Below, in pieces: positions 1-8,724 of a DNA stretch of 64,000 nt (the stretch's first letter is position 1; the number at the start of each line of letters is the position of its first letter). This stretch comes from Cafeteria roenbergensis (Eukaryota > Sar > Bigyra > Bicosoecida > Cafeteriaceae), in NCBI GenBank assembly GCA_008330645.1, contig VLTN01000010.1:620001-684000 (forward strand). The letters run 5' to 3'. The translations under genes were made by a program, and so were the position numbers. Below the pieces are notes generated by a model. That model had not been told where the DNA came from. It saw nothing but the letters and a program-made list of their open reading frames with translations, and searched no databases.

Positions 1-916
1 CGTGCTCGGAGGCAGGGGCTGGCGCGGCCGCCTTTGCCGGGGGCACCGCTGGCGCGGCCGCCTTTGCCGGGGGCACCGCTGGCGCGGCCGCCTTTGCCGG
101 GGGCACCGCTGGCGCGGCCGCCTTTGCCGGGGGCACCGCTGGCGCGGCCGCCTTTGCCGGGGGCACCGCTGGCGCGGCCGCCTTTGCCGGGGGCACCGCT
201 GGCGCGGCCGCCTTTGCCGGGGGCACCGCTGGCGCGGCCGCCTTTGCCGGGGGCACCGCTGGCGCGGCCGCCTTTGCCGGGGGCACCGCTGGCGCGGCCG
301 CCTTTGCCGGGGGCACCGCTGGCGCGGCCGCCTTTGCCGGGGGCACCGCTGGCGCGGCCACTCCCTTCACGGCCGGTGGCGCTGATGAAGACAGCTCAGA
401 AGCATAAAAGTACTGGGTCAAGAGCTCAAGAACAGTGTCCACGGGCCGTTCTGGGAGCGTCCAACGCATGCCCGACAGTGCAAAGCTAAAAACTGAGCGA
501 GGGCGGAGCCAGACGTGCACCGCCGAAGACCAACGCGCGAGTCGGCTTACCTTGCGCAGTGCTGCGCTGCCGCAGCGAGCCGAGCCTCAGCGACTTGATC
601 AGGTCGCCAGTAGTGCCCACCGAGCTTGAGGGCGGCTGCGAATCGCACAGCTTCAGCAACTGGCGCGGCGCGTTCGCCATCCGCTCCAGGCCAAGTCCAG
701 TCGCCAGGGTGCCCCGCTTATCCACCCACTGCCCAGCGCAAAGCTACACGCTACAGCCGCGATTTTGGCAGACACACGCACCGCCTCCTTATCGAACGTG
801 GCCAAGGCTTGAGTCATGCCCTTGCGCAGCAAGTACTCCCGGACAAGCCCACGTGCGATCGCCCCGACCGCATCCCCATCAGCCAAGCCCTTTGCGGGCA
901 AGCCCTGCGAAGCCAT
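1..916 (-). CDS. MINDY4: MINDY4-like deubiquitinase, N-terminal part (runs off left edge)
   Basis: Three exons can be followed: 916-782, 728-551 and 492 to the window edge. Intron 1 (781-729, 53 nt) has GTGCGT and CAG ends. Intron 2 (550-493, 58 nt) has GTAAGC and CAG ends, and both keep the frame. The ATG at 916 opens MASQGLPAKG. Residues of about 20-44 (LVREYLLRKGMTQALATFDK) form a LisH-like motif, and a further block (GDLIKSLRLGSL, then PVDTVLELLTQYFY) follows. As I recall the human protein, these two blocks in this order match the N-terminus of MINDY4 (FAM188B), a Lys48-specific deubiquitinase. An Ala/Pro repeat linker then begins. The catalytic domain would lie beyond coordinate 1 and is not visible, so activity is inferred. 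A generic LisH protein is the alternative. Confidence 0.6.
31..360. repeat. 30-bp coding minisatellite, 11 units
   Basis: Eleven head-to-tail 30-bp units (31-60, 61-90 and so on to 331-360) are identical except for the final base at 360. A degenerate unit lies at 1-30. The unit is a multiple of three and stays open in the frame of the minus-strand gene that contains it, where it encodes AAPAVPPAKA. The perfect identity points to recent expansion by slippage or unequal exchange. It sits where human MINDY4 has a long disordered linker between its N-terminal region and the protease domain, so length change there should be tolerated. Confidence 0.95.
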
Positions 917-1051
917 GCGCGGGAGGGGCGAGACCGTGCGGTCCTGACGCCTGTGCGCCGCGCGGCTCGCCAAACGGTGTTTGCAGGGGGCAGAGCAGCC
1001 CCAGCCAACGTTCGACTGCGCAACGCCTGCGGACACTCCGGGGCGGGCAAC
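917..1051. promoter_or_regulatory. Short divergent intergenic gap
   Basis: The MINDY4-like gene (ATG at 916, minus) and the PRA1-family gene (ATG at 1052, plus) start head-to-head only 135 bp apart. Both promoters and 5' leaders must fit here or overlap the genes. I see no clear TATA box or other named element. The shared-promoter idea rests on the arrangement alone. Confidence 0.4.
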
Positions 1052-1819
1052 ATGCAAGGAATCGCCTCGGCTGTGGAGACTGCGCCGGAATGGCTGGCAA
1101 CTGCAAAATCTACCGATTGGGTGGGGAGCCTCAAGCCGTGGACTCAGTTCGCAGGCTTTGGCGAGAGTCTTCCGGTCCGCCTTCCATCTCCGGGCAGCCT
1201 CGCTGCTCGGGTCACGACTAACTTTGCTCTCTTTCTCCCCAATTACGTGATTGTAAGCTATTGGGTCAGCCGTAGGCGCCATTGAGGCTGCGCTGCGGAC
1301 CCGGAAGCCGGCTAGCTGACCGTGCGTTGCGCCTGTGACTTGCTGGCGCAGGTAACGCTGGCCGTGTGCCTCCTGACCGCGCTGACCCACCCGTTGGCAA
1401 CGATCGTAGTGGCGGTGGCAGCATTCATGGGCTACAAGCTGTCCGATTACGCCGCGCGGACCAGTCTCCGAGTGCAGGTCGCTGGGCGCACGCTCGGCCC
1501 CGCACACGTGTCAGGCCTGGTGTCGGCCAGCCTGTTCGTCTGCGTCGTCTTGACGTTTGGAATGATCGTGTTTACGTTCGTTGGGGTGGCCACGACGCTG
1601 GTGATGGCCCACGCAGTCCTTCGCGCTGTGCCGGGGGCTGCGGAGGCCCTCTCGCGATCAGCTGACCAGCGCAAGCACGGGCAGAGCCTCGAGGCCGCCG
1701 AGGCCGGCGACGGAGCCGGAGTCGCCCCTGCGCAGCCGGGTGACACGCCCATGCTGGCGCCACACAGCGGCGACGGGGCGAACCGCGCTCGCGCCCGACG
1801 GGCCGAAGTCGCCCCGTGA
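1052..1819 (+). CDS. PRA1 (prenylated Rab acceptor) family protein
   Basis: Two exons, 1052-1252 and 1352-1819, flank a 99-nt GTAAGC...CAG intron in phase 0 and encode 222 aa. Exon 1 ends in a typical PRA1 lead-in: LKPWTQFAGFG, then a stretch ending NFALFLPNYVI. Exon 2 continues VTLAVCLLTALTHPLATIVV, the first hydrophobic pair, then GYKLSDY...VAGRTLGPAHVSG, then the second hydrophobic pair ending HAVLRAV. This double hairpin is the family signature. PRA1 proteins sit in ER/Golgi/endosome membranes, bind prenylated Rab GTPases and help deliver them to membranes. The C-terminal 60 or so residues are a polar Ala-rich tail. The length is close to the 180-220 aa usual for the family. The start is the first ATG in frame and gives a short cytosolic N-terminus. 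Confidence 0.85.
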
Positions 1820-2287
1820 CCGGCCCGCGACGGGGCTGCGGTGCGGCAGCCTTGCCACCTCCACCGCCGGCTCTCAGTGCACAGCCGCGTGTGCGGGCAA
1901 CGCTTCTGTGTCATTTGCGTGGTGCTCTCTCTGGCCCCGCCCCCCCACCCCTCAGTGTTGGCTGCTGCGGACGGGCGCCTGGTCGCAACATTGCGCGGCC
2001 CCCCCATCGCAGCACCCTCCAGCTGTGCCGCGTGGCTGGCGGGCGCGTGAGGGCGTGAGGGGGGCAGCTGCACGCGCACACACCTGATGCTTCACGGCGC
2101 TGCGAGCGACGCGCGGACGGCCAGGCGTGGAATCGCTCTTCCGGGCGAGGGGGGAAGCCTTTCGCCCACCGGAATTCACACTGCTGCTCCCGCTGCCAGC
2201 ACGCCGCGTCCGGTGCACCCTGCGTCCCTGCGCCCACGCCAGCCCAGCGTAGTCGCCCCCACTTGACTGTCTGAGCGAACCGTTTGC
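1820..2287. other. Convergent intergenic region
   Basis: These 468 bp lie between the stop of the PRA1-family gene (plus) and the stop of SUV3 (minus). Both 3' untranslated regions and terminators must lie here. It is C-rich with no frame resembling a protein and no RNA gene that I recognise. Confidence 0.5.
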
Positions 2288-5200
2288 TCAGCGGCGTTCC
2301 CAGGAGGCGTCGTGGCCGTCAAGGCCGGCCATGGGGTCGAAGCCGGCGGCCGCGTCGGCTGCCGCCGCAAGGCTGGAGAATGCCGAGTCCTCCGCCCCCT
2401 GCCCCCGCTTGGGCCCGCCCTTCCGACCCCGGGCGCGGCTGGGGCCCCGTACCCCAGCCCCCGTGGCCTGGGCCGCGCCTGCCTTGCTCCCAGCCTTGGG
2501 TGCAGGAGGGGGCTTGCGCGCGCTCGCCCTCGAAGTCCGGCGCACCCCCTGCGGAGTCTGAGAGGGCGTCGCTGGCGGAGGGGGAGCGGCCGCCGTCCCT
2601 TGAGCCGCTCGTCGGGGGGGGGCGGAGGAGGCGCCGCTCGCGCCAGGGCGGGTGGCACCGTCCCGGGGCGCACCCGCACGCCGGGTCGCGCCTTGAGCGC
2701 GCGGCCGCTGGGGCGACCCTTGACCGCCCGACTGCGCGCCGGCTGCCTGTCCGCGCCGCTGGTCCTGCCGGCGCTGGCGTGACGCGCTCCCGCCCTGCTT
2801 GTGGGGACGGGTGACGTCGCTCCCCTTGGCAATCTGCGCCCTGCGGGCGTTGGCCTCCTTGATACCGTGCTCCGTGGCGTTGGTCGAGAGCTGCATCAGG
2901 CCGGACTCGATGCTGGTGATGGCCCGCGCGCGCAGTTTTTCGGCTGCGTCCAGGTCTGTGAACACCAGCGGGAACCTGTTGGCAAGCCAGCAGTACAGCT
3001 CCACAGCCTGCGCGCGAGCAAAACACAGTTGGAGCGCCGTGGTGGGGCGGGAAGACGGTGAGGGCGTGGGTGGGTGGGTGTGACGGGGAGGGGGGGGGGG
3101 GTCGCTGGCATCGCGTAGCCGGCGAACGCGTCAGCAGCGAGGTGCTGGGCGCCGTTCCAGGCGGTGGCTGGCCAATAAAATACAGGCGGCTGCGGCGACG
3201 TCTCTCACTTGCATGCGGCTCTCGAGGACGTCCAGATGGCGAGCGGAGGCCCGGGAGCTGATGGGGAGCTGCACGTCGACGGCGATGGGTGTGGAGGTGG
3301 CAAGCGCCTCGGCGTAGCGGAGGAAACACGCGCGGATGTCGGGGTCACGGAGGCGGACGGGAGCAGCTGTGAGGTCGTGCTGCTGGGCGAGGGTGAGGTT
3401 GGGCACGCCCTCGATGGCCTGCGCGATGCGCATCGTCTGCGAGATTCACGGCACAGGAGGCAAAGCAGGGCGCGCTATCGAGCGGGGAGCGGCAGGCCGC
3501 TGCGGGGCCCGCTGCGGCGTTCGATCGGAGCGCACCGGCCGCAGCCTGCCGTTCTCGCGCACCGAGCAGCCATCCGGCCTGAGAAGGAGGCCAGCGCGGG
3601 GCCCCCGCTGCTGTCCAGCGCGCCCGGCAGCGCGATCAACACCAACCCCCCTGCCGATGCCTCACCTCGTTGTTGTCGCACATGAAGTAGTCGCCGTCGA
3701 GCTGAGAGGCCTCAAGGAAGTTGGCCAGGAGCCGGGAGAGGTTGGGCACGGACCCGTGGATGCCACGCCAGCTCTCCGCAAACTGCACCACCTGCTCCGT
3801 GTTGGGCTGCAGCCCCGCCGCGATGACGGGTTCGGAGGGCTGCACCATGCCCTGCGCCAGCAGCGGGAGGTCCTCGTCGTCGAACGTGGACACCTCGCCC
3901 TCTGGGTAGATGCCCCCCGCCCTGCCTGCTCTGCCGGCAATCTGTTTCATCTGGGAGGCGGACAGGACGGCGGTGTGAGAGCCGTTGAACTTGGTCAGCG
4001 TGCTGAACACCACTCGGCGAATATTGAGGTTCAGGCCCATGCCGATGGCGTCGGAGGCCACCAGCACATCGTAACCTGCGGGCGGCCAGCGGAGCGGCGC
4101 GCGCGCACAAGGGGGAAGGGAGGCAGGTGGGGGGAGGGCGGCGGGCTGAGCGAGCCGGGTGGGGAGGGAGGGGGGGGGGCAGGGGGCAGCCGGGGACAAA
4201 GTGCGGCAGAAGTGCGGACGGCGCGCTCGGTGCGGAGCTGGCCGGCGCGGTCGGCGGACCGGACGGCGGCGGGCGGTATGTGTGGGGCGGAGCATGCGCG
4301 CGTTGCGCGGCGGCCTCACCGCTGGTGGGGTCGTTGAACAGCCTGGCCTGCGAGTTGCGCGTCTCGGGGGGAAGGCGGCCGTAGACGACGCAGCACTTGT
4401 GCCCCGTGCTGCGCTCGATGAGGCGCCGCAGCTGGTAGATGTCGCGGCGGCTGAATGCCACGACCGCATCGCCCTTGCGGATGCCGCGGATGGTTCCGCC
4501 TAGGGACTCCTCGCTGACGGAGAGCGGAGTGAGGCGCTCGTACACCCTCTCCTCGAGCTCGTCCCCGCACGCCGCGGCGAGCTTCCGCACCACGGGGGCG
4601 GACGCCGGGTCCCCGCACACGTGCACCTCTCTGGCCTGGACGCCGAGCAGCGCGCGGGTCCACGCCCACCCGCGCGACTCGTCGCCGATCATCTGAACCT
4701 CGTCGATCACGGCCACGTCGTACTCCTTGTCCAGGTTCGTCATCTCGACGGTGCAGGACGTGTGCGACGCGAACATGACCTCGCGCCGCTCCTGGCCCGT
4801 GACGAGGTTGGTGATGGCGCCCTGCTGGTTGAGGGACTCGTACACCTCCAGAGCGAGCAGCCGGAGAGGGCCGCAGTACACGCCCTGCTTGCCCTCGCGC
4901 AGGCGCTGCAGGGCGGAGTAGGTCTTGCCGCTGTTGGTGGGCCCCATGTGCATCACGATCTTTCTCCGAATCTTCCTGGCGTCGGGGTACCACGACGCTG
5001 GGTTCCGCAGGTCGGCCGTCTGCCGCAGCACCGCCGCAGCCTCCAGCATGGGCCGGAAGTGCCGACGCGCCGCTCCGATTACCAGCGGAACCATGGGCTG
5101 GAGGTGTGCCGAGTTCCCGTCAGCCTCGTAGGCAGCAGCGCTCCGCAGGAACGCGTGGCAGTCGGCCAGCTCGCCCCCGAAGGCCAGGCGGGGCTGGTTG

Positions 5201-6039
5201 AGGATTTCGCCGCGCAGCCTAGCGACGCACCGTGCCCAGAGGTTGGAGTCGATTGCGGCCTCCGCCGCCGCGCGGTCCATCCCCTCGGAGTACGTGTACA
5301 GTGCGCGGATGGCGACGATGGCAGGGCCTGCAAGCGGGCGCGAAGGGCGAGACGGCGCGGAGGGTCAACTGTGGCGTCGCAAGTTGGGCCGTCCACCCGC
5401 AGGGCAGGCCTTGGGCAATCGCTCAGCAGCCGCCCTCCCGTCCCTCGCATGTGGCTGCAGCGGCTCGGGCAATCGCCTCCCCGTCCCGTCCCGCACCGGC
5501 CAGGGCACGGGCCCCTCGAAATCTGCCGCGCCTGCTGCCGCGCGGCCAGCGCCCCCGCCCCCTCAAGCCCGCCGACGCCCGCAGTGCCAGCCACGGCCCT
5601 CGCCGCGCGGTCGCATCGCGCAAGCCACGCCCTGCCTCTGACTGCCCGGCCCAGCAGGCGGTTGCTCACCGTGGTCCGCCTGCGACAGGGCCCCGTCCAT
5701 CGTCTGAGTGGCCGGAACGAAGGCAGAGTCCCCTGCGCCACTCGGTGCGGGATGCATCTCTGCACGTGCCTCTGGTGCGTCGTCAATGTGCAGGAGCACG
5801 TCTTCGTCGCCTGCTGCGCTCACAGCCGCTGCCGCCGCAGCCGAGGCCGTCTCGGGCACGCCGATCGCAGGCGCGGGCCTAGCCTCCGGCTCTGGCGCGG
5901 CAGGAGCACTATCCGGCGAAGGCGATTCCGTTGGCGTCTCGGCGACTGCGGCAGCTTCTGTGGTCGCGGGTTTGCGCCTCCGCACCACGCGAACCACTTT
6001 GCGCACGCGACGCTTCGGCCCTTCGCTGTCGGTTGACAT
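2288..6039 (-). CDS. SUPV3L1: SUV3 (SUPV3L1) ATP-dependent RNA/DNA helicase
   Basis: Five exons: 6039-5670, 5327-4320, 4075-3666, 3436-3209 and 3007-2288. The introns are 342, 244, 229 and 201 nt, all GTGAG...CAG, and the product is 911 aa. Superfamily 2 helicase motifs are intact: Walker A GPTNSGKT (about residues 252-259), motif II DEVQ (about 332-335) and motif VI QIAGRAGR (about 504-511). The C-terminal SUV3 region follows, including VELYCWLANRFPLVF. SUV3 unwinds RNA and RNA/DNA hybrids, classically with PNPase in the mitochondrial degradosome, with some nuclear protein. A non-homologous tail of about 190 residues rich in Arg, Gly, Ala and Pro follows. The N-terminus is Arg/Lys-rich. An in-frame ATG at 6192 would add 51 residues that look like a mitochondrial presequence, so the true start may be there. 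Confidence 0.93.
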
Positions 6040-6749
6040 GGCGCGAGGCAGCCCCAGGTCGACAGCCAGAACCGCCACTCGCAGCTGCGCCGGGCTGCAA
6101 GGGGCACCTGCCAAACCGGGGCCGCGAGAGGCGCTGGCCGCTGCGCGATAAACGCCGGCATGACGCGCTGCAGTTTGCCGAACGCGCCGCATTTCGTGTT
6201 GCCGGGCTCGCAGGCCACTCGCGCCGCAGAATGTCCGAACAAAGGGCGACCCCCTTCCGCCCCGGAGAGGCCAGCCGGGCTGTCCGCGGCCCCAGTGCAG
6301 CACCCGCGGCCGGCGGGCCGCGCTGCTGTTGCCGTCGACTCGGGGCAAGCTCCCAGCTCTGCCGGCAGAGGCCACATTGGGTGATTCGACGCCCTCGCCA
6401 CGGCAGCCGCGACCAAGAGCAACCTTGCCGAAGGCAGCAGCGACCCCAGGGCTGGGCGTGGTCAGGGGCGTTGAACAGCAGCTGCCCACGGTCGGCGCGA
6501 CGGAGCGCGATGCGGAAGCGACGCGACGAGGCATGCCAGGCAAGGCCGCAAAACGTTTCAGCAGCCGATTGCGACGGCGAGCGGCTCGCCCATACGCCGC
6601 TTCGTCAACAGTCGTTTCACATTGCTCTGCACCGCGATCGTGTGAGGCACCAGGGCAAAGCAAACACAGGTGCATTCCATTCGGCGCTGGCGCCCAGCAC
6701 CGCCCAAGCACTCAAGCACCGATGAAGCTTTGCTCGTGCAAGTGCATAA
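6040..6749. other. Intergenic region upstream of SUV3
   Basis: These 710 bp lie between the SIN1-like stop and the SUV3 start, both on the minus strand. The part next to SUV3 stays open in the SUV3 frame. From an ATG at 6192 it reads MRRVRQTAARHAGVYRAAAS and onward, basic with no acidic residues for most of its length, so 6040-6192 may be coding. The rest should hold the SUV3 promoter and the 3' end of the SIN1-like gene. No other gene was seen. Confidence 0.45.
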
Positions 6750-8432
6750 TCAGAGCTGGACAATCTTGTGCCCCTCCCCGTTTAGCTTAAGAATGAAGGT
6801 CAGCTTCGCCACGATCTGTTGCCGGTCCTCCTCAGACTCGCACACGTAGCGCAGCGTCGTCTGGTCCATGCCTTCGATGAAAGTGATGGAGATGCTGCGG
6901 TTTGCCTCGTCGCTCGAGTCCGGGGCGGGAATCTCCACCCGCACCACCTCCGCCATGAGTCGTTCGGCCACCCGCGTGGTGCCGGAGGACAGCCACCCTC
7001 TCCCCTCGTTCGGCCGCTTGGTGTTGGTGATGCGGCTGATGTCGATTCCCAGCACTCGCGGCTGCCGTCTGCCGAGGTTGTTCACCTTGACCACGCGCCA
7101 CTGTTCGAACTGCGACGCAGTGACGATGCTGTGCTGTGTCGCCCGCATCACGCGGCCTCCGGGCGGGCCGCGGATGCCGGCGGGGCCTGCACCCCTCGCC
7201 GTCTCGCCAAGCCGCCCGCGCGCCGAGTCAGCTGTGGCAGCCCTCGCCCGCGCGTCGCCCCCGCCGCTGCGCTTGCTTCCGCTTTCGGCCAGAAGCGCGG
7301 CGATGGGCTCGGCACCCGGCTTGCCGGGCACCGCCGCGGCCGTGGCGGGCTCGTCAGCGAAGGGCCGGCGGGCCAGGTGCAGGACCGTGACCGATGCCGC
7401 CGCCAGGGCCGAGACGGGGGTGGAGGGCAGCAGCACCCTCTCGGCGATGCGAAGGCGCGCCCTGTCCGCCTCGGTCAGCTTGAGCATGAACACGTCCGAG
7501 TGCGGGTGGATGCCAGCCCGGGCAAGCGCGGTGTGGAGCACGTCGGCGACTGTGGCCGACGGAGAGGACGGCGCAACGGTCACAGGCCGGGGGGGCGCGC
7601 GGGAGGCGCTGGAGCGGCGGCGCAGCGGCTTTCGCCCGCCGACCGCGTCGGTGGCGTCGGACGCGAACGCAACTGGAATCAGAACGAGGAGGTCGCCGCT
7701 CGGGCGGGCGCCGGCCCCAGCGTCGTGGCTCGCCGCCCACAGGGCCATGGCGCCCTCGTCAACCTCGAGGCAGTACTCGTTGCCCGAGCCAACCCCCTGG
7801 GAGGAGGCAAAGTGCAGCATCCGGCGCAGCCTGTCCAGCGCCGGAAAATCGAGGTCTGGCATCCCGCCCTCCTCGTGCATGCGCAGCGTGTAGCACTGCA
7901 CGTCCCCGGGAAGCTCCACGCCGCGAGACTGCTTGGCCACGCGCATCGCCTCCCCGATCACGTCGAGCACGATGGCCGACTCGTGAACCTGCACGCGGAC
8001 GGGCGACCGATCCGGCAGGTAGATGGTCATGCGCAGCTTCGGCGACCGCTGCTTCGCCATGAAAGAGACCACCCGCTTGGAGCGCGAGCGGGACCGCTCT
8101 GGTTCGAACGTGACAAGGCTTCCGGAATCCAGGCGCGCGCTCGCGTGGACCGCGCTTGGCCGCCGGGTGGCAGTTGGCGATTCCAGGGCTGCGTCGTGAG
8201 CGAGCGCGCCCCTGGCGGTCTCAGCCGCATCGTCTCGGTAGGCAAAGGCCCCCGCGGCAGCGCAAGGGGCGCCGTCCCAAGGCCGCGCGGCCGAGAAGAG
8301 CGGGTCGGGCGCGAGCGGGTCGCCGGGAAACGCAAAGTCGTCATCGTCCGGCAGCGGCACCAGCATGCGGCCGCACTCCATGAAGGCCATCGTAGAGTCC
8401 AGCTCGAACGCATCTGACAGGCAGAGGGCCAT
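6750..8432 (-). CDS. MAPKAP1: SIN1/AVO1-like TORC2 subunit (CRIM, RBD-like and PH-like domains)
   Basis: A single exon encodes 560 aa from the ATG at 8432. Residues about 131-205 match the CRIM domain, the substrate-recruiting part of SIN1. The key stretch YTLRMHEEGGMPDLDFPALD corresponds to the acidic CRIM loop that selects AGC kinases. A beta-grasp-like segment (about 285-350, DVFMLKLTEADRARL) fits the Ras-binding domain. The C-terminal about 130 residues (QWRVVKVNNLGRRQPRVLGI, then a second half ending KLTFILKLNG) fit the SIN1 PH domain. SIN1 holds TOR complex 2 together with Rictor and presents Akt/SGK/PKC substrates. The N-terminal about 120 residues are acidic then Ser/Arg-rich and unlike animal SIN1. 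The frame is open upstream to 8657, but that part lies over a simple GA/CT tract and is probably leader. The order of the three domains makes the call fairly safe. Confidence 0.8.
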   Translation of the reverse strand: MALCLSDAFELDSTMAFMECGRMLVPLPDDDDFAFPGDPLAPDPLFSAARPWDGAPCAAAGAFAYRDDAAETARGALAHDAALESPTATRRPSAVHASARLDSGSLVTFEPERSRSRSKRVVSFMAKQRSPKLRMTIYLPDRSPVRVQVHESAIVLDVIGEAMRVAKQSRGVELPGDVQCYTLRMHEEGGMPDLDFPALDRLRRMLHFASSQGVGSGNEYCLEVDEGAMALWAASHDAGAGARPSGDLLVLIPVAFASDATDAVGGRKPLRRRSSASRAPPRPVTVAPSSPSATVADVLHTALARAGIHPHSDVFMLKLTEADRARLRIAERVLLPSTPVSALAAASVTVLHLARRPFADEPATAAAVPGKPGAEPIAALLAESGSKRSGGGDARARAATADSARGRLGETARGAGPAGIRGPPGGRVMRATQHSIVTASQFEQWRVVKVNNLGRRQPRVLGIDISRITNTKRPNEGRGWLSSGTTRVAERLMAEVVRVEIPAPDSSDEANRSISITFIEGMDQTTLRYVCESEEDRQQIVAKLTFILKLNGEGHKIVQL

Positions 8433-8724
8433 GGCAGCCCCTCCGCTGCCCGGCCTGGGATGTGCGGCGAGGGAGCGAGAGAGAGAGAGCGCGCGCAAGG
8501 CGGACAACACTCGCCGGAGTTGGGAAGCAGAGTCGTGTGCGCAAGCAAGGGCAATTTGGAGGCGGAGAGGCATTTGCGATTCTGTCGAGGTTGAGCGAGG
8601 ACCACGCGGCGGCAACCGAATGGGCCCCACACATCCCACGCCAGGCAAGGAACACAATCATTGGCCAGCGGCTGCGGGCTCGACGCCGGCACCAAGCACT
8701 TCCCGGCGCGCGCGCAGCTGCTTC
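8433..8724. other. Gap between HDAC stop and SIN1-like start, with GA tract
   Basis: These 292 bp hold the SIN1-like promoter and leader and the 3' end of the HDAC gene, both on the minus strand. A purine tract (gagagagagag core) lies at about 8468-8492, or CT-rich on the sense strand of the SIN1-like gene just before its ATG. Such CT-rich leaders often sit at protist and plant core promoters. The role here is inferred. Confidence 0.4.

Noticed and set aside
1447-2079. Minus-strand frame across the PRA1-family gene
   Set aside because: The plus strand encodes clear PRA1 helices with a matching upstream exon and intron. The minus frame is Arg/Pro/Ser-rich noise.
8433-8657. In-frame N-terminal extension of the SIN1-like protein
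   Set aside because: It runs through a simple CT/GA tract and would add a Leu/Ser/Arg low-complexity segment. The ATG at 8432 is the better start.
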